The notes under the pieces were generated by a model that searched no databases, was not told the DNA's origin, and saw nothing but the letters and a program-made list of their open reading frames with translations. Made by a program: the position numbers and the translations under genes. This document shows, one piece after another, positions 34,913 through 42,824 of a stretch of DNA of 64,000 bases. The stretch's first letter is position 1. Each line of letters opens with the position of its first letter. Origin of the DNA: Sellimonas catena (GTDB lineage: Bacteria > Bacillota > Clostridia > Lachnospirales > Lachnospiraceae); assembly GCF_045063725.1 (NCBI RefSeq), contig NZ_CP173695.1. One strand, given 5' to 3'.

Positions 34913-35796
34913 TGAAGAAGAGAAAGATTCTTAACATCCTGTTCGGCCTGATGTTCCTTATTGGATTCGGGATACTTGTCTATCCCACCATTGCAGATCA
35001 GTGGAATACTTATCGGCAGAGCAGATTGATTAATAATTATAAAGGCGTTATCGCGGAGATGGAGCCGGAAGATTTTACAAGAGAATGGGAGGCAGCCCGA
35101 AGCTTCAACGCCACGATTCCTCAGAATAATATCTACGGAGATGTGTTCGGGGAAGACGGAAAGGAAGCGGAAAATACTGCTTACTGGCAGGTGTTAAATA
35201 TCGCGGGAGACGGAGTGATGGGATATCTCTCCATCCCGAAAATTGATGTGAAACTGTCAATTTATCACGGTACCTCCGACGAGGTCCTGCAGACGGGCAT
35301 CGGCCATCTGGACGGGACGGCCCTTCCGATCGGAGGGGAGAGCACCCACAGCGTGCTGGCGGCCCACCGGGGACTGCCAAGTGCAAGGCTCTTTACTGAC
35401 GTGGATCAGTTACAGGAGGGAGATAAATTTTACATCCATGTGCTGGATGAAGTTCTGGCATACCAGGTGGACCAGATCCTGGATATGGTAGACAAAGACG
35501 ACCATGAAACACTGGAGGCAGCCCTCCAGACAGAAGAAGGAAAAGACTATGTAACCTTATTTACCTGTACTCCATACGGCGTCAATTCCCACCGGCTGTT
35601 AGTCCGGGGCGTAAGAGTGCCGTACAACGGGGAGGAAGATGTGGAACCTACGGCAGCAGAATCCATGCTGCAGTCCATACAGGATTACTATATGTTGTAT
35701 CTGATTCTGGGTCTTGCGGTGACCTTCCTTGTCATCCTGCTTTTGCGGTTTTTGATGAAACCGAAACGGCAGGGAAAGGAAAAGAAGCAGGAGTAA
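34912..35796 (+). CDS. class C sortase 2
   Basis: This 294-aa paralogue of the previous sortase has the same layout: an N-terminal helix (about 6-26), GYLSIPKIDVKLSIYHG, His152 in AAHRGLP, Cys219 in FTCTPYG, Arg in NSHRLLVRG and a C-terminal helix (about 262-284). Two class C sortases beside several different sorting motifs (LPSAG, LPSTG and TPKTG in this operon) suggest a division of labour between shaft and minor subunits. Which enzyme uses which motif cannot be told from sequence. Confidence 0.94.
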   Translation: MKKRKILNILFGLMFLIGFGILVYPTIADQWNTYRQSRLINNYKGVIAEMEPEDFTREWEAARSFNATIPQNNIYGDVFGEDGKEAENTAYWQVLNIAGDGVMGYLSIPKIDVKLSIYHGTSDEVLQTGIGHLDGTALPIGGESTHSVLAAHRGLPSARLFTDVDQLQEGDKFYIHVLDEVLAYQVDQILDMVDKDDHETLEAALQTEEGKDYVTLFTCTPYGVNSHRLLVRGVRVPYNGEEDVEPTAAESMLQSIQDYYMLYLILGLAVTFLVILLLRFLMKPKRQGKEKKQE

Positions 35797-35839
35797 CCGG
35801 ATCAGAGCGAAGCAAGAAGAGATCAGAGGAGGGTAACGA

Positions 35840-37405
35840 TTGAAGATGAGAAAACGAATCAGACAGGGAGGAGCAGTCATGCTGGCTCTGGCGCTGGCAT
35901 GGCAGACAGGGCTGGTTTCCCACGTTACGGCGGCGACGGCAGTTGAGACCGGCCGGGAATGTTCGGTGACGGTGGAGCTGGATGGAAGCAGTGAAGAACT
36001 GAAAAGCTTATCCATTCCGGTGAAGCTGTACCGGGTGGCGGAAGTCAGCGAAAGTGGAAGTTATACGATGCTGCCGGGCTATGAAAGCCTGAAGCTTTCT
36101 GAGGTGGACAGTGACACGTCCGCTCAGGAATGGGAAGAAAAAGCGAAAACAGCATCCGATCTTGTCAAGGAGCAGACCCCGGAAGCAAATGCAGAGCTTA
36201 CCGTAACCGGAGGAACCGGGACAGAGGACGGCCTGCCGACGGGCATGTATCTGGTGGAGGCAGAAGAAGTACAGTCTCCGGAATACACTTATACGTTCAG
36301 TCCGTTTCTGTTGTCCCTGCCAAACAATTACTATGGATCCGGCGGATCGGATGACTGGGTATATGATGTGACTACCGGATTGAAACCGGATCAGGAAGAG
36401 CGGCTGGGAGATCTGGAGATTGAGAAAACGCTGACATCCTACAATGCAACAGTCGGCGGAGCGACCTTTGTCTTTTCCGTGGAAGCGGTAAAAGAGGACG
36501 AAGTGGTGTACAGCGATGTGGTTTCCGTGGCATTTGACCGGGCAGGTACCAGACAGATCCTGGTGGAAGACATTCCGGCAGGCTCCGAAGTAACGGTAAC
36601 CGAGGTCTACAGCGGATCCAGCTATGAGAATACCGGCGCGGCATCACAGACCGTGGAAATCCTGGCGGACGGAACAGCCGGTTCTCCGGTACAGGTTTCC
36701 TTTACCAATACATATGACCATGGACTGAACGGCGGCTCCGGCGTAGTAAACCACTTTGATTACACGGAAGCGGAAGGCGCACGGGAGGCCGGACAGAGCG
36801 GCTCCAGCACTGGGAATGGAACCAGCTGCGTGACAACACGGCGGCAGAGGAATAAAGGGGGAGACGAGATGAGAAAAGGATGGAGTAAAAAGACCATAGG
36901 TCTGGCTGCCGCGGCCTGTATTCTTGCAGCAGGAGCCACAGCAGGCAGCGCCATGGCATATTTCACCACCTATGCAGAAGCGGAGGGAAGCCAGACATTA
37001 AGTCTTGGCATGACCACCACCATTCCGGGTGAGGAAGTATCCGACTGGACGAAGCACATCCGTGTGCAGAATACCGGAGACTATTCCTGCTATGTGCGGG
37101 TGAAAGTCTTTGCGGGAAGCCAGCTGGAAGGAAGGCTTAGTTTTTCCGATGAAAGCGGAAAATGGACGCCGGGAGCGGATGAATACTATTATTACAGTGA
37201 CATTGTAGCACCGGACGCATCCTCCGATGAGATGAAGATCAAGATCGACAGTACCGGACTGGATCAGGATTTCAACGTAATTGTGGTTCAGGAATGTACA
37301 CCGGTTCTGTATGATGAGAATGGCAATCCGTATGCTGACTGGAATGCGGTAGCGGATTCCACAGAATCATCCTATACCGAGGCTGACGGGGAGGTGGCTG
37401 AATAA
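35840..37405 (+). CDS. composite reading frame: minor pilin-like protein joined to a TasA-like protein
   Basis: The open frame of 521 codons (TTG start after AGGAGGG) looks like two genes. Residues 1 to about 335 form a secreted pilin-like protein: a signal peptide, an N-terminal domain with PTGMYLVEAEEV, and a DUF5979/Cna-B-like domain ending FTNTYDHG. It then lacks the usual end. In the +2 frame, WEWNQLRDNTAAEE reads to a TAA at 36853-36855, a natural-looking pilin tail placed just before a ribosome site. The second half begins at ATG 36869 with its own signal peptide. A small frameshift (biological or sequencing) near 36770-36790 would explain the fusion. Confidence 0.7.
   Translation: MKMRKRIRQGGAVMLALALAWQTGLVSHVTAATAVETGRECSVTVELDGSSEELKSLSIPVKLYRVAEVSESGSYTMLPGYESLKLSEVDSDTSAQEWEEKAKTASDLVKEQTPEANAELTVTGGTGTEDGLPTGMYLVEAEEVQSPEYTYTFSPFLLSLPNNYYGSGGSDDWVYDVTTGLKPDQEERLGDLEIEKTLTSYNATVGGATFVFSVEAVKEDEVVYSDVVSVAFDRAGTRQILVEDIPAGSEVTVTEVYSGSSYENTGAASQTVEILADGTAGSPVQVSFTNTYDHGLNGGSGVVNHFDYTEAEGAREAGQSGSSTGNGTSCVTTRRQRNKGGDEMRKGWSKKTIGLAAAACILAAGATAGSAMAYFTTYAEAEGSQTLSLGMTTTIPGEEVSDWTKHIRVQNTGDYSCYVRVKVFAGSQLEGRLSFSDESGKWTPGADEYYYYSDIVAPDASSDEMKIKIDSTGLDQDFNVIVVQECTPVLYDENGNPYADWNAVADSTESSYTEADGEVAE
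36869..37405 (+). CDS. TasA-like protein with SipW-type signal peptide (in-frame second gene)
   Basis: This 178-aa unit within the longer frame starts MRKGWSKKTIGLAAAACI and has an atypical signal peptide ending AGSAMAYFTTYAEA, the pattern of SipW-dependent signal peptides. The mature part (DWTKHIRVQNTGDYSCYVRV, DEYYYYSDIVAP) resembles TasA/CalY camelysin-like fibre proteins. AGGGGGAGA lies directly upstream of ATG 36869. A SipW-like signal peptidase is encoded at the end of the operon and would process it. Independent initiation is inferred from the ribosome site and signal peptide. Confidence 0.65.
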   Translation: MRKGWSKKTIGLAAAACILAAGATAGSAMAYFTTYAEAEGSQTLSLGMTTTIPGEEVSDWTKHIRVQNTGDYSCYVRVKVFAGSQLEGRLSFSDESGKWTPGADEYYYYSDIVAPDASSDEMKIKIDSTGLDQDFNVIVVQECTPVLYDENGNPYADWNAVADSTESSYTEADGEVAE

Positions 37406-38172
37406 TGAAAAAGAAAAACAACAAGCACACGTTCCCGATTGTGCCGGCAGCACTGATCGGCGCGTCTGCCCTGCTTTTAATCGGAAGTACGGTTGGAAGC
37501 ACCCGGGCAGCCCTGACTTATTACAGTGAAAACTACGGTGCCCGGATTCAGGTATCACGAATCGGCGTGACGTTAAAGGAAAACGGAAATGCCATCAGCA
37601 GCCGGGATTACACCGAGGACAGCCGGTGGAGCGAGACGAAGGGAACCTTGCTGGAAGGTCTTCTGGAAGAAGGGGAAACCATTCAGCCGGGAAAGGCGTA
37701 TGACGAGACGTTATCCGTCAGCAACAGCGGGTCTATTGATTCTTTTGTCCGGGTCGTGCTCAAAAAGAGCTGGGCGGGTCCGGAAGGAGAGAAAGATACA
37801 ACCTTGTCACCGGATCTCATTGATCTGAACCTGACGGAAGGAAGCGGCTGGGTGATCGATGAATCAGCCTCTACTGCAGAGCGGACGGTGCTGTATTATA
37901 CAAGAGCACTGGCGCCGGGCGAGAGTACACCGGACCTGTCCGACACCCTGCGGATTGATCCTGCGGTTCTGACCAAGGTAACCGAGACGGTGACGGAGGA
38001 TGAAAACGGATACAAGACGATTGAGACGTCCTATGATTATGACGGCTATCAGTTCCGGATTGAAGCAGAGGCGGACGCAGTCCAGACCCACAATGCGGAA
38101 GACGCCATCAAGAGTGCATGGGGCGTGGATGTGACGGCTTCCGAAGACGGGACCGGCATCAGTCTGGAATAG
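37405..38172 (+). CDS. second TasA-like secreted protein
   Basis: This 255-aa protein has a signal segment (about residues 12-36, IGASALLLIGSTVGSTRAAL) followed directly by TYYSENYGARIQVSRIGVTL, again the TasA-like/SipW-dependent arrangement. The mature domain contains SVSNSGSIDSFVRVVLKKSW, close in pattern to camelysin-like beta-sandwiches. It overlaps the previous frame by one base (TAATG), so it is translationally coupled. It probably forms or caps an extracellular fibre with the preceding protein. It has no sorting motif. Confidence 0.75.
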   Translation: MKKKNNKHTFPIVPAALIGASALLLIGSTVGSTRAALTYYSENYGARIQVSRIGVTLKENGNAISSRDYTEDSRWSETKGTLLEGLLEEGETIQPGKAYDETLSVSNSGSIDSFVRVVLKKSWAGPEGEKDTTLSPDLIDLNLTEGSGWVIDESASTAERTVLYYTRALAPGESTPDLSDTLRIDPAVLTKVTETVTEDENGYKTIETSYDYDGYQFRIEAEADAVQTHNAEDAIKSAWGVDVTASEDGTGISLE

Positions 38173-38187
38173 AGGGGGTACAACATT

Positions 38188-39012
38188 ATGAGAAAGAAAA
38201 TGTGCAGCCTGATCCTGGCATCGGCCTGCAGCGCGGCCCTTGTGGTTCCGGCCTGGTGTATGGGACCGGTCCATGCGGAAGAGCTGACAGGAAGCCGGAA
38301 CTGGCTGGTGGAGTTTGACGGGGAGGAAATGCAGAGTAATTTCAGCTCCGACGAGATGGCAGAGGAGATTTACGGAATCCTGCCGGGAGATACCATGGAC
38401 CTGCAGGTGGCGATTAAAAATTCCGGCGAAGAGGCGATGGACTGGTATCTTTCCAATGAAATTCTGCAGAGCCTGGAAGAAGGAAGCGAAGCCGAGGGAG
38501 GTGCATACACCTACCGGCTTGTCTATACAGATGACGCAGGGGAGGAGACCATCCTTTATGACAGCAACACCGTAGGAGGAGAAGGAGCATCTCAGTCCGG
38601 AGAAGGACTTCATCAGGCAACGGACGCTCTGGAAGACTTCCTGTATCTGGACCAGCTGGCTCCGGGAGCGGACGGAGAAGTGAACTTAAGTGTTACTCTG
38701 GACGGCGAGACGCAGGGAAACGGCTATCAGAACACACTGGCAGCCCTGCAGATGAATTTCGCGGCAGAGACGGCAGCGCCGGAGACCATTACTCAGAAAG
38801 GCGAGGACCAGATCGTTGAGCGAACCGAGCGGGGCGAGAATACCGTGACGACAGTATATGAGACACAGCACCAGACGCCGAAGACCGGCGATACCGCACC
38901 GCTGCTTATTCTGAGCGCGTTGATGCTGTTCAGCGGAATCGTTCTTCTGGTATTTGCGGTTCTTTACTTCAAGAAACACCGCCGGAGCGGGGAAGGAGGG
39001 CTTCAGTCATGA
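38188..39012 (+). CDS. cell-wall-anchored accessory protein (TPKTG)
   Basis: This 274-aa secreted protein has a signal peptide (about 1-31), a TasA-like or DUF-type beta domain (LPGDTMDLQVAIKNSGEEAM, a motif for binding of similar fibre subunits), and a C-terminal TPKTGD motif followed by a membrane helix and KKHRRSG, a variant sortase signal. It could link TasA-like fibres to the wall or pilus. It overlaps the next gene by four bases (ATGA). No exact family name is claimed. Confidence 0.75.
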   Translation: MRKKMCSLILASACSAALVVPAWCMGPVHAEELTGSRNWLVEFDGEEMQSNFSSDEMAEEIYGILPGDTMDLQVAIKNSGEEAMDWYLSNEILQSLEEGSEAEGGAYTYRLVYTDDAGEETILYDSNTVGGEGASQSGEGLHQATDALEDFLYLDQLAPGADGEVNLSVTLDGETQGNGYQNTLAALQMNFAAETAAPETITQKGEDQIVERTERGENTVTTVYETQHQTPKTGDTAPLLILSALMLFSGIVLLVFAVLYFKKHRRSGEGGLQS

Positions 39013-40112
39013 GAAAGATCAAAAAAGTGATGCAGTCCCTGATTGCGGCGGCAGCCCTTCTGGGGATAACAGCCCTTCCGGTATCCGCGGCGGATAATTA
39101 TACTTATACCGTGACTTTTTACGCGGGAAATCAGGGAACCTTTGCAAGCGCATCAGGCCTGACCGTAGCAGGACAGGGAAATGTTTCCATCCAGAATACC
39201 GGAGACCGGATCACGGTCAGCGGCCTGCAGACCGGCGATACTGTTTCCTTTGATATCCAGCAGGGAGCAGTCCGGCCTGGAGATGACAGCCGGTATTATG
39301 TACAAGGCGTACGTCCGAGTGCGCGGGACAATGACACGGCAAGTCTGGCACCGTCTGCATTCCGGGTAACCGAGGATGCTGACTACGTGGTAGCATACGG
39401 AATCCGGGGAGACCAGGTGGCTTATACGGTCAATTACGAAGATGAAGACGGCAATACTTTGGCACCGTCTCAGACATATTATGGAAATGTAGGAGATAAG
39501 CCGGTGGTAGCCTATCTCTATATCGAAAACTATCTTCCGGAGGCCCTGGCACTGACCAGGACGCTGTCCGCAGATGCATCGGAGAATGTATTTACGTTTG
39601 TATATCAGGATGCATCTCCGGAAGTCATTACGGAACCGGGTGACATCGTGACGATCACGACTGTAATTCCGGGTACGAATACGGTACAGACGATTCAGGT
39701 TCCGGCTCAGGCAGCCGGTGTGGCAGGAGCTGCAGGTGCAGGAGCGGGAACGACAGCAGGAGGAGCCGGAACTGCCGGTGGTACGGGGACGGCCGGTACA
39801 GCCGGAACGACGGGCGGCACCGGAACAGCAGCCGGAGGTGCAGGCACAGCCGGAACAGATGCGCAGGCACAGGGAGGAACCCAGGAAGCTGGAGAAAATG
39901 CAGACGGCCAGGGAGAAACCATCAATCCGGACGAGACCCCGCAGGGTGTTGTAGATCTGGATGAAGACGAGACTCCGACAGGGGACGGCTCTGACGTAGT
40001 GGAGGAGACCGGAAAAGACGGACTTCCGCTGGCAGCCGGTATCGGAATCGGTGTGGCAGGTCTTGCGGCACTCTGTGTGATCCTTGCGCTGATACGGAAG
40101 TTCCGCAGATAA
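39009..40112 (+). CDS. membrane-anchored protein with MucBP-like repeat and Ala/Gly/Thr linker
   Basis: This 367-aa protein has a signal peptide (about 1-28), an N-terminal beta domain (DNYTYTVTFYAGNQGTFA), a MucBP-like domain (about 140-200, VNYEDEDGNTLAPS), a strongly biased linker of Ala, Gly and Thr (about 235-290), an acidic stretch, and a C-terminal membrane helix with RKFRR. There is no LPxTG motif, so it is a membrane-tethered stalk protein. MucBP domains suggest contact with mucin or another glycoprotein. It is likely a surface-exposed partner of the fibre. Confidence 0.75.
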   Translation: MRKIKKVMQSLIAAAALLGITALPVSAADNYTYTVTFYAGNQGTFASASGLTVAGQGNVSIQNTGDRITVSGLQTGDTVSFDIQQGAVRPGDDSRYYVQGVRPSARDNDTASLAPSAFRVTEDADYVVAYGIRGDQVAYTVNYEDEDGNTLAPSQTYYGNVGDKPVVAYLYIENYLPEALALTRTLSADASENVFTFVYQDASPEVITEPGDIVTITTVIPGTNTVQTIQVPAQAAGVAGAAGAGAGTTAGGAGTAGGTGTAGTAGTTGGTGTAAGGAGTAGTDAQAQGGTQEAGENADGQGETINPDETPQGVVDLDEDETPTGDGSDVVEETGKDGLPLAAGIGIGVAGLAALCVILALIRKFRR

Positions 40113-40142
40113 CCGGATCAGACAGCGAAAGGACGGACAGGA

Positions 40143-40661
40143 TTGAAAAACAAAGAGAAAAGAAAAACTCACCCAGTGGCTGCATTTTGCAGTGCACTGG
40201 GTACGGTTTTGCTGATTCTGGTAGTTGTGGCCGCAGCCCCGGCGGCAGTGCCCCGGGCCTTCGGGCTTCAGGTTTATGAGGTCATCAGCGGCAGCATGGC
40301 GCCGGAGATTCCGACCGGCAGCCTGGTGTATGTAAGAAAAGCCAAAGCTGAGCAGATACAGGCAGAAGATGTAATCGCCTACGATGGAGGAGGCGGCGCG
40401 CTGATCACCCACCGGGTAGTAGAAAACCGGACTCTGATGGGAGAGTTTGTGACAAAAGGGGACGCCAATGAAAAGGAAGATCCGAATCCGGTGTCCTATG
40501 ACCAGCTGAGAGGAAAGGTCGTGTGTTCCATTCCGTATCTGGGATGGATTGCAGGACTGCTCTCCGAGACAACCGGGAAACTGGCAGCGGCAGGAATGAT
40601 TGCAGCGGCGGTTCTTCTGCATGTGGCGGCAGGCATTATGTTCAGGAAAACAGAATCGTAA
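40143..40661 (+). CDS. SipW-like signal peptidase I
   Basis: This 172-aa membrane protease has an N-terminal helix (about 13-35), the catalytic motif VISGSMAPEIPTGS with Ser51, and LITHRVV with His90 in place of the usual lysine. This Ser-His dyad is the mark of the ER-type/SipW branch. A C-terminal helix (about 147-166) follows. Bacillus SipW matures TasA and TapA. Here it follows two TasA-like proteins with matching signal peptides, so it is their probable processing enzyme. The start is TTG 40143 after GAAAGGA. It is the last gene before the operon terminator. Confidence 0.9.
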   Translation: MKNKEKRKTHPVAAFCSALGTVLLILVVVAAAPAAVPRAFGLQVYEVISGSMAPEIPTGSLVYVRKAKAEQIQAEDVIAYDGGGGALITHRVVENRTLMGEFVTKGDANEKEDPNPVSYDQLRGKVVCSIPYLGWIAGLLSETTGKLAAAGMIAAAVLLHVAAGIMFRKTES

Positions 40662-40685
40662 AAGAGGACGGAAGTTTCCGTAAAG

Positions 40686-40734
40686 AAAAACAGGATGTAC
40701 ATTCATGGAGATATGAAAGGTACATCCTGTTTTT
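40686..40734. terminator. bidirectional terminator
   Basis: AAAAACAGGATGTAC (40686-40700) pairs perfectly with GTACATCCTGTTTTT (40720-40734). The A and T runs let it end both the fibre operon on the plus strand and Rpn copy 2 on the minus strand. Confidence 0.93.
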
Positions 40735-40736
40735 GG

Positions 40737-41828
40737 TTATGCTTCTTTTAAATCAGGCAGATATTTCTCTGTGAATTCCTCTACAGAGGAAGCTCTGGCA
40801 GCACCCCGGATCCATTGATCCAGACATTCCATATCTGTTTCGTCCATGATCCGTTCACGAAGTGCCTCCGGAACCGCCCCAAGATCGGATAAAAGCAGCA
40901 GTATGGAATCGGCTTTACCCCTTGCTTTACCTCTTGCTTGCCCCTCCGCTTCTCCTTTGGCTCTGGCTTTTGCTCTCTCCGCCTGCACGTCATACGCTTC
41001 AAAATGCTCAAACAACATGGTAAAATCCCTCCGTTCGATTTGATCAGTGAAGTCGCCGATTTCTTCTTTCGGAATGTTCAGTCGATGCAGGAATGCCGCA
41101 ATGATCTTGGCGATCAGTTTTAAAAGAGACTCAGGGGAGTCACGGCTGATCTTCTCCAAATAGTCATCCGGAATTTCTGCGAGTTCGTGAAATTCGGCGG
41201 AGCTTCGCAGTTTGTCAATTAGCATGATCAAAGACAACTCATCTTCTTTTTCAATCAACTCCTGATTGGAATAGCGGGAGAGCGGCACGACCAGATACTG
41301 AAAGTTTGGAATATACTCTCCCAGAAGATCGGAAAGTGCGGTGCGTTCCTGAAAGTTTTTTGCAGCTGTCCAGTTCCGGTCTCCATCATAGAAGACAATT
41401 GGAAGAACAGGAGGATACCGGAAGCCCTTTAAAGCTGTGCACCCGGCCTGTTTTTTCTCGGCCTCTGCGGCATAATCTGTCAGGATCAGGACGATATAGC
41501 GCAGAATCCGGAAAGACATATCATAGTCGACCTTGGTCTGATGCTCGATCAGCGTGATCAGATAAAGAGTGTCTATGTCTTCCTGATTTTTCAGATGTAT
41601 CTTCTTTACCGTATCGGAATCCCGTTCTTCCTGCCATACGGAGATGAAGCGATCTGTGACGTCCTCAATATCTTCCGGCTGGACATCTTTTAGAAGTTCG
41701 ATATCCGTATATCCGCGAAGGAACTGGGCGCAGAGGATGGGATCACCAAAGATCAGCCTGGCACCGCTGTCTTTGACTTTTTTGTTTTGTGTACTGGTTT
41801 TTGGTTTGTGACTGTTCGTCTTCGTCAT
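40737..41828 (-). CDS. Rpn-family PD-(D/E)XK nuclease/transposase-like protein, copy 2
   Basis: This 363-aa paralogue of the 24583 gene has the same nuclease core (TLYLITLIEHQTKVDYDMS, YPPVLPIVFYDG) and is nearly identical over most of its length. It differs in the N-terminal tail and in an Ala/Lys/Gly/Glu-rich insert near residue 300 (EGQARGKARGKAD). It points the same way as copy 1. The two copies bracket the recombinase, switch and fibre operon as direct repeats about 16 kb apart. Members promote RecA-independent recombination in E. coli; activity here is inferred. Confidence 0.85.
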   Translation of the reverse strand: MTKTNSHKPKTSTQNKKVKDSGARLIFGDPILCAQFLRGYTDIELLKDVQPEDIEDVTDRFISVWQEERDSDTVKKIHLKNQEDIDTLYLITLIEHQTKVDYDMSFRILRYIVLILTDYAAEAEKKQAGCTALKGFRYPPVLPIVFYDGDRNWTAAKNFQERTALSDLLGEYIPNFQYLVVPLSRYSNQELIEKEDELSLIMLIDKLRSSAEFHELAEIPDDYLEKISRDSPESLLKLIAKIIAAFLHRLNIPKEEIGDFTDQIERRDFTMLFEHFEAYDVQAERAKARAKGEAEGQARGKARGKADSILLLLSDLGAVPEALRERIMDETDMECLDQWIRGAARASSVEEFTEKYLPDLKEA

Positions 41829-41885
41829 AAGGACTCCTTTCCGAAAGGGAGCAAAGACAAACAGTCAGACACTGAAATTACTTTT

Positions 41886-41914
41886 ATTGTACCAGTGAAT
41901 GATGTGAAATACAA
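41886..41914 (-). promoter_or_regulatory. promoter of Rpn copy 2
   Basis: On the minus strand TTGTAT (41914-41909), 17 bp and TACAAT (41891-41886) repeat the promoter of copy 1. The surrounding 41829-42090 is homologous to 25642-25885 with small insertions; nothing else is seen there. Confidence 0.78.
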
Positions 41915-42114
41915 TAAATGCTCAGTTCTTTCCCGTTGATTTCTCTGTTCCCCATCTGTAAAAATAAAATATTGAAATTTGTGGCCGAATGGCCGGAATC
42001 ATGCATCAGCGGGAAAAGATTCCCGAAGGGACAAAAGAATGCTGTCCCGATTTGATGTAAGGCCAGTATATACCCTCAGTGAGAAAATAACAAGAGAAAA
42101 AAAGGGGTGAATTC

Positions 42115-42123
42115 TGATATAAT
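42115..42123 (+). promoter_or_regulatory. extended -10 promoter of the LUD gene
   Basis: TGA followed by a perfect TATAAT (42118-42123) lies 36 bp before the start codon. The -35 region (GAGAAA) is weak. Confidence 0.6.
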
Positions 42124-42158
42124 GAGAGCAGGATCAAAAGCAGAAGGAGGCAAGATAC

Positions 42159-42773
42159 ATGGGAAACAAAAGCTTTGACAAGGTAGAAAAGAATTTGAAG
42201 GAGAGAGGATATCAGGTACGGTGCTTTGACACGGCGCAGGAGGCAGCCCGGTATCTGGATGAGCAGATTGACGGCCGGACAGTTGGCATCGGGGGATCCG
42301 TGACAATGGATCAGATAGGAATTTATCCGATGCTGGAAAAACACAATACAGTGTACTGGCATCTGCGGATGCCGCAGGGCATGACTGATGCGGAAGTGCG
42401 TGCAAAAGAAAATGCTGCGGAAATCTACCTCTCTTCGGTGAACGGACTTGCCGAGACAGGCGAGATGATCAACATTGACGGACGATGCAACCGGGTGGCG
42501 TCCATTTTCTACGGTCATGAGAAGGTGTATCTGGTGATCGGGGAAAACAAGCTGGAGAAAGACTATGACAGCGCGCTGTACCGGGCACGGAATGTGGCGG
42601 CTCCGCGCAATGCAAGAAGAGTCGGAGCCAATACTCCTTGTGCAGTAAACATGGACCGCTGTTATGACTGCAGCAGTCCGGACCGGATCTGCCGGGGGCT
42701 GTCTGTTTTGTGGGGAAAACCGATAGGAAGCGAGTTTGAAATCCTGCTGATTCATGAGGAACTGGGCTATTAA
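42159..42773 (+). CDS. LUD-domain protein (LutC/YkgG-like)
   Basis: This 204-aa protein has the LUD (DUF162) fold seen in LutC and in the C-terminus of LutB, proteins of lactate oxidation. Visible motifs are VGIGGSVTMDQIG, the ADxG-equivalent SSVNGLAETGEMINIDG, and GENKL before the C-terminal part. Four cysteines cluster in NTPCAVNMDRCYDCSSPDRIC and could bind a metal or an iron-sulfur cluster, which is unusual for stand-alone LutC. No lutA or lutB lies nearby, so a role in lactate use is not supported by context. Stand-alone members are common in Clostridia and their function is unknown. Confidence 0.82.
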   Translation: MGNKSFDKVEKNLKERGYQVRCFDTAQEAARYLDEQIDGRTVGIGGSVTMDQIGIYPMLEKHNTVYWHLRMPQGMTDAEVRAKENAAEIYLSSVNGLAETGEMINIDGRCNRVASIFYGHEKVYLVIGENKLEKDYDSALYRARNVAAPRNARRVGANTPCAVNMDRCYDCSSPDRICRGLSVLWGKPIGSEFEILLIHEELGY

Positions 42774-42824
42774 TGTCCGGGAACAGGCGTATTGTTAGAG
42801 TCAGCCTTGCGATTTTCACCTTGC

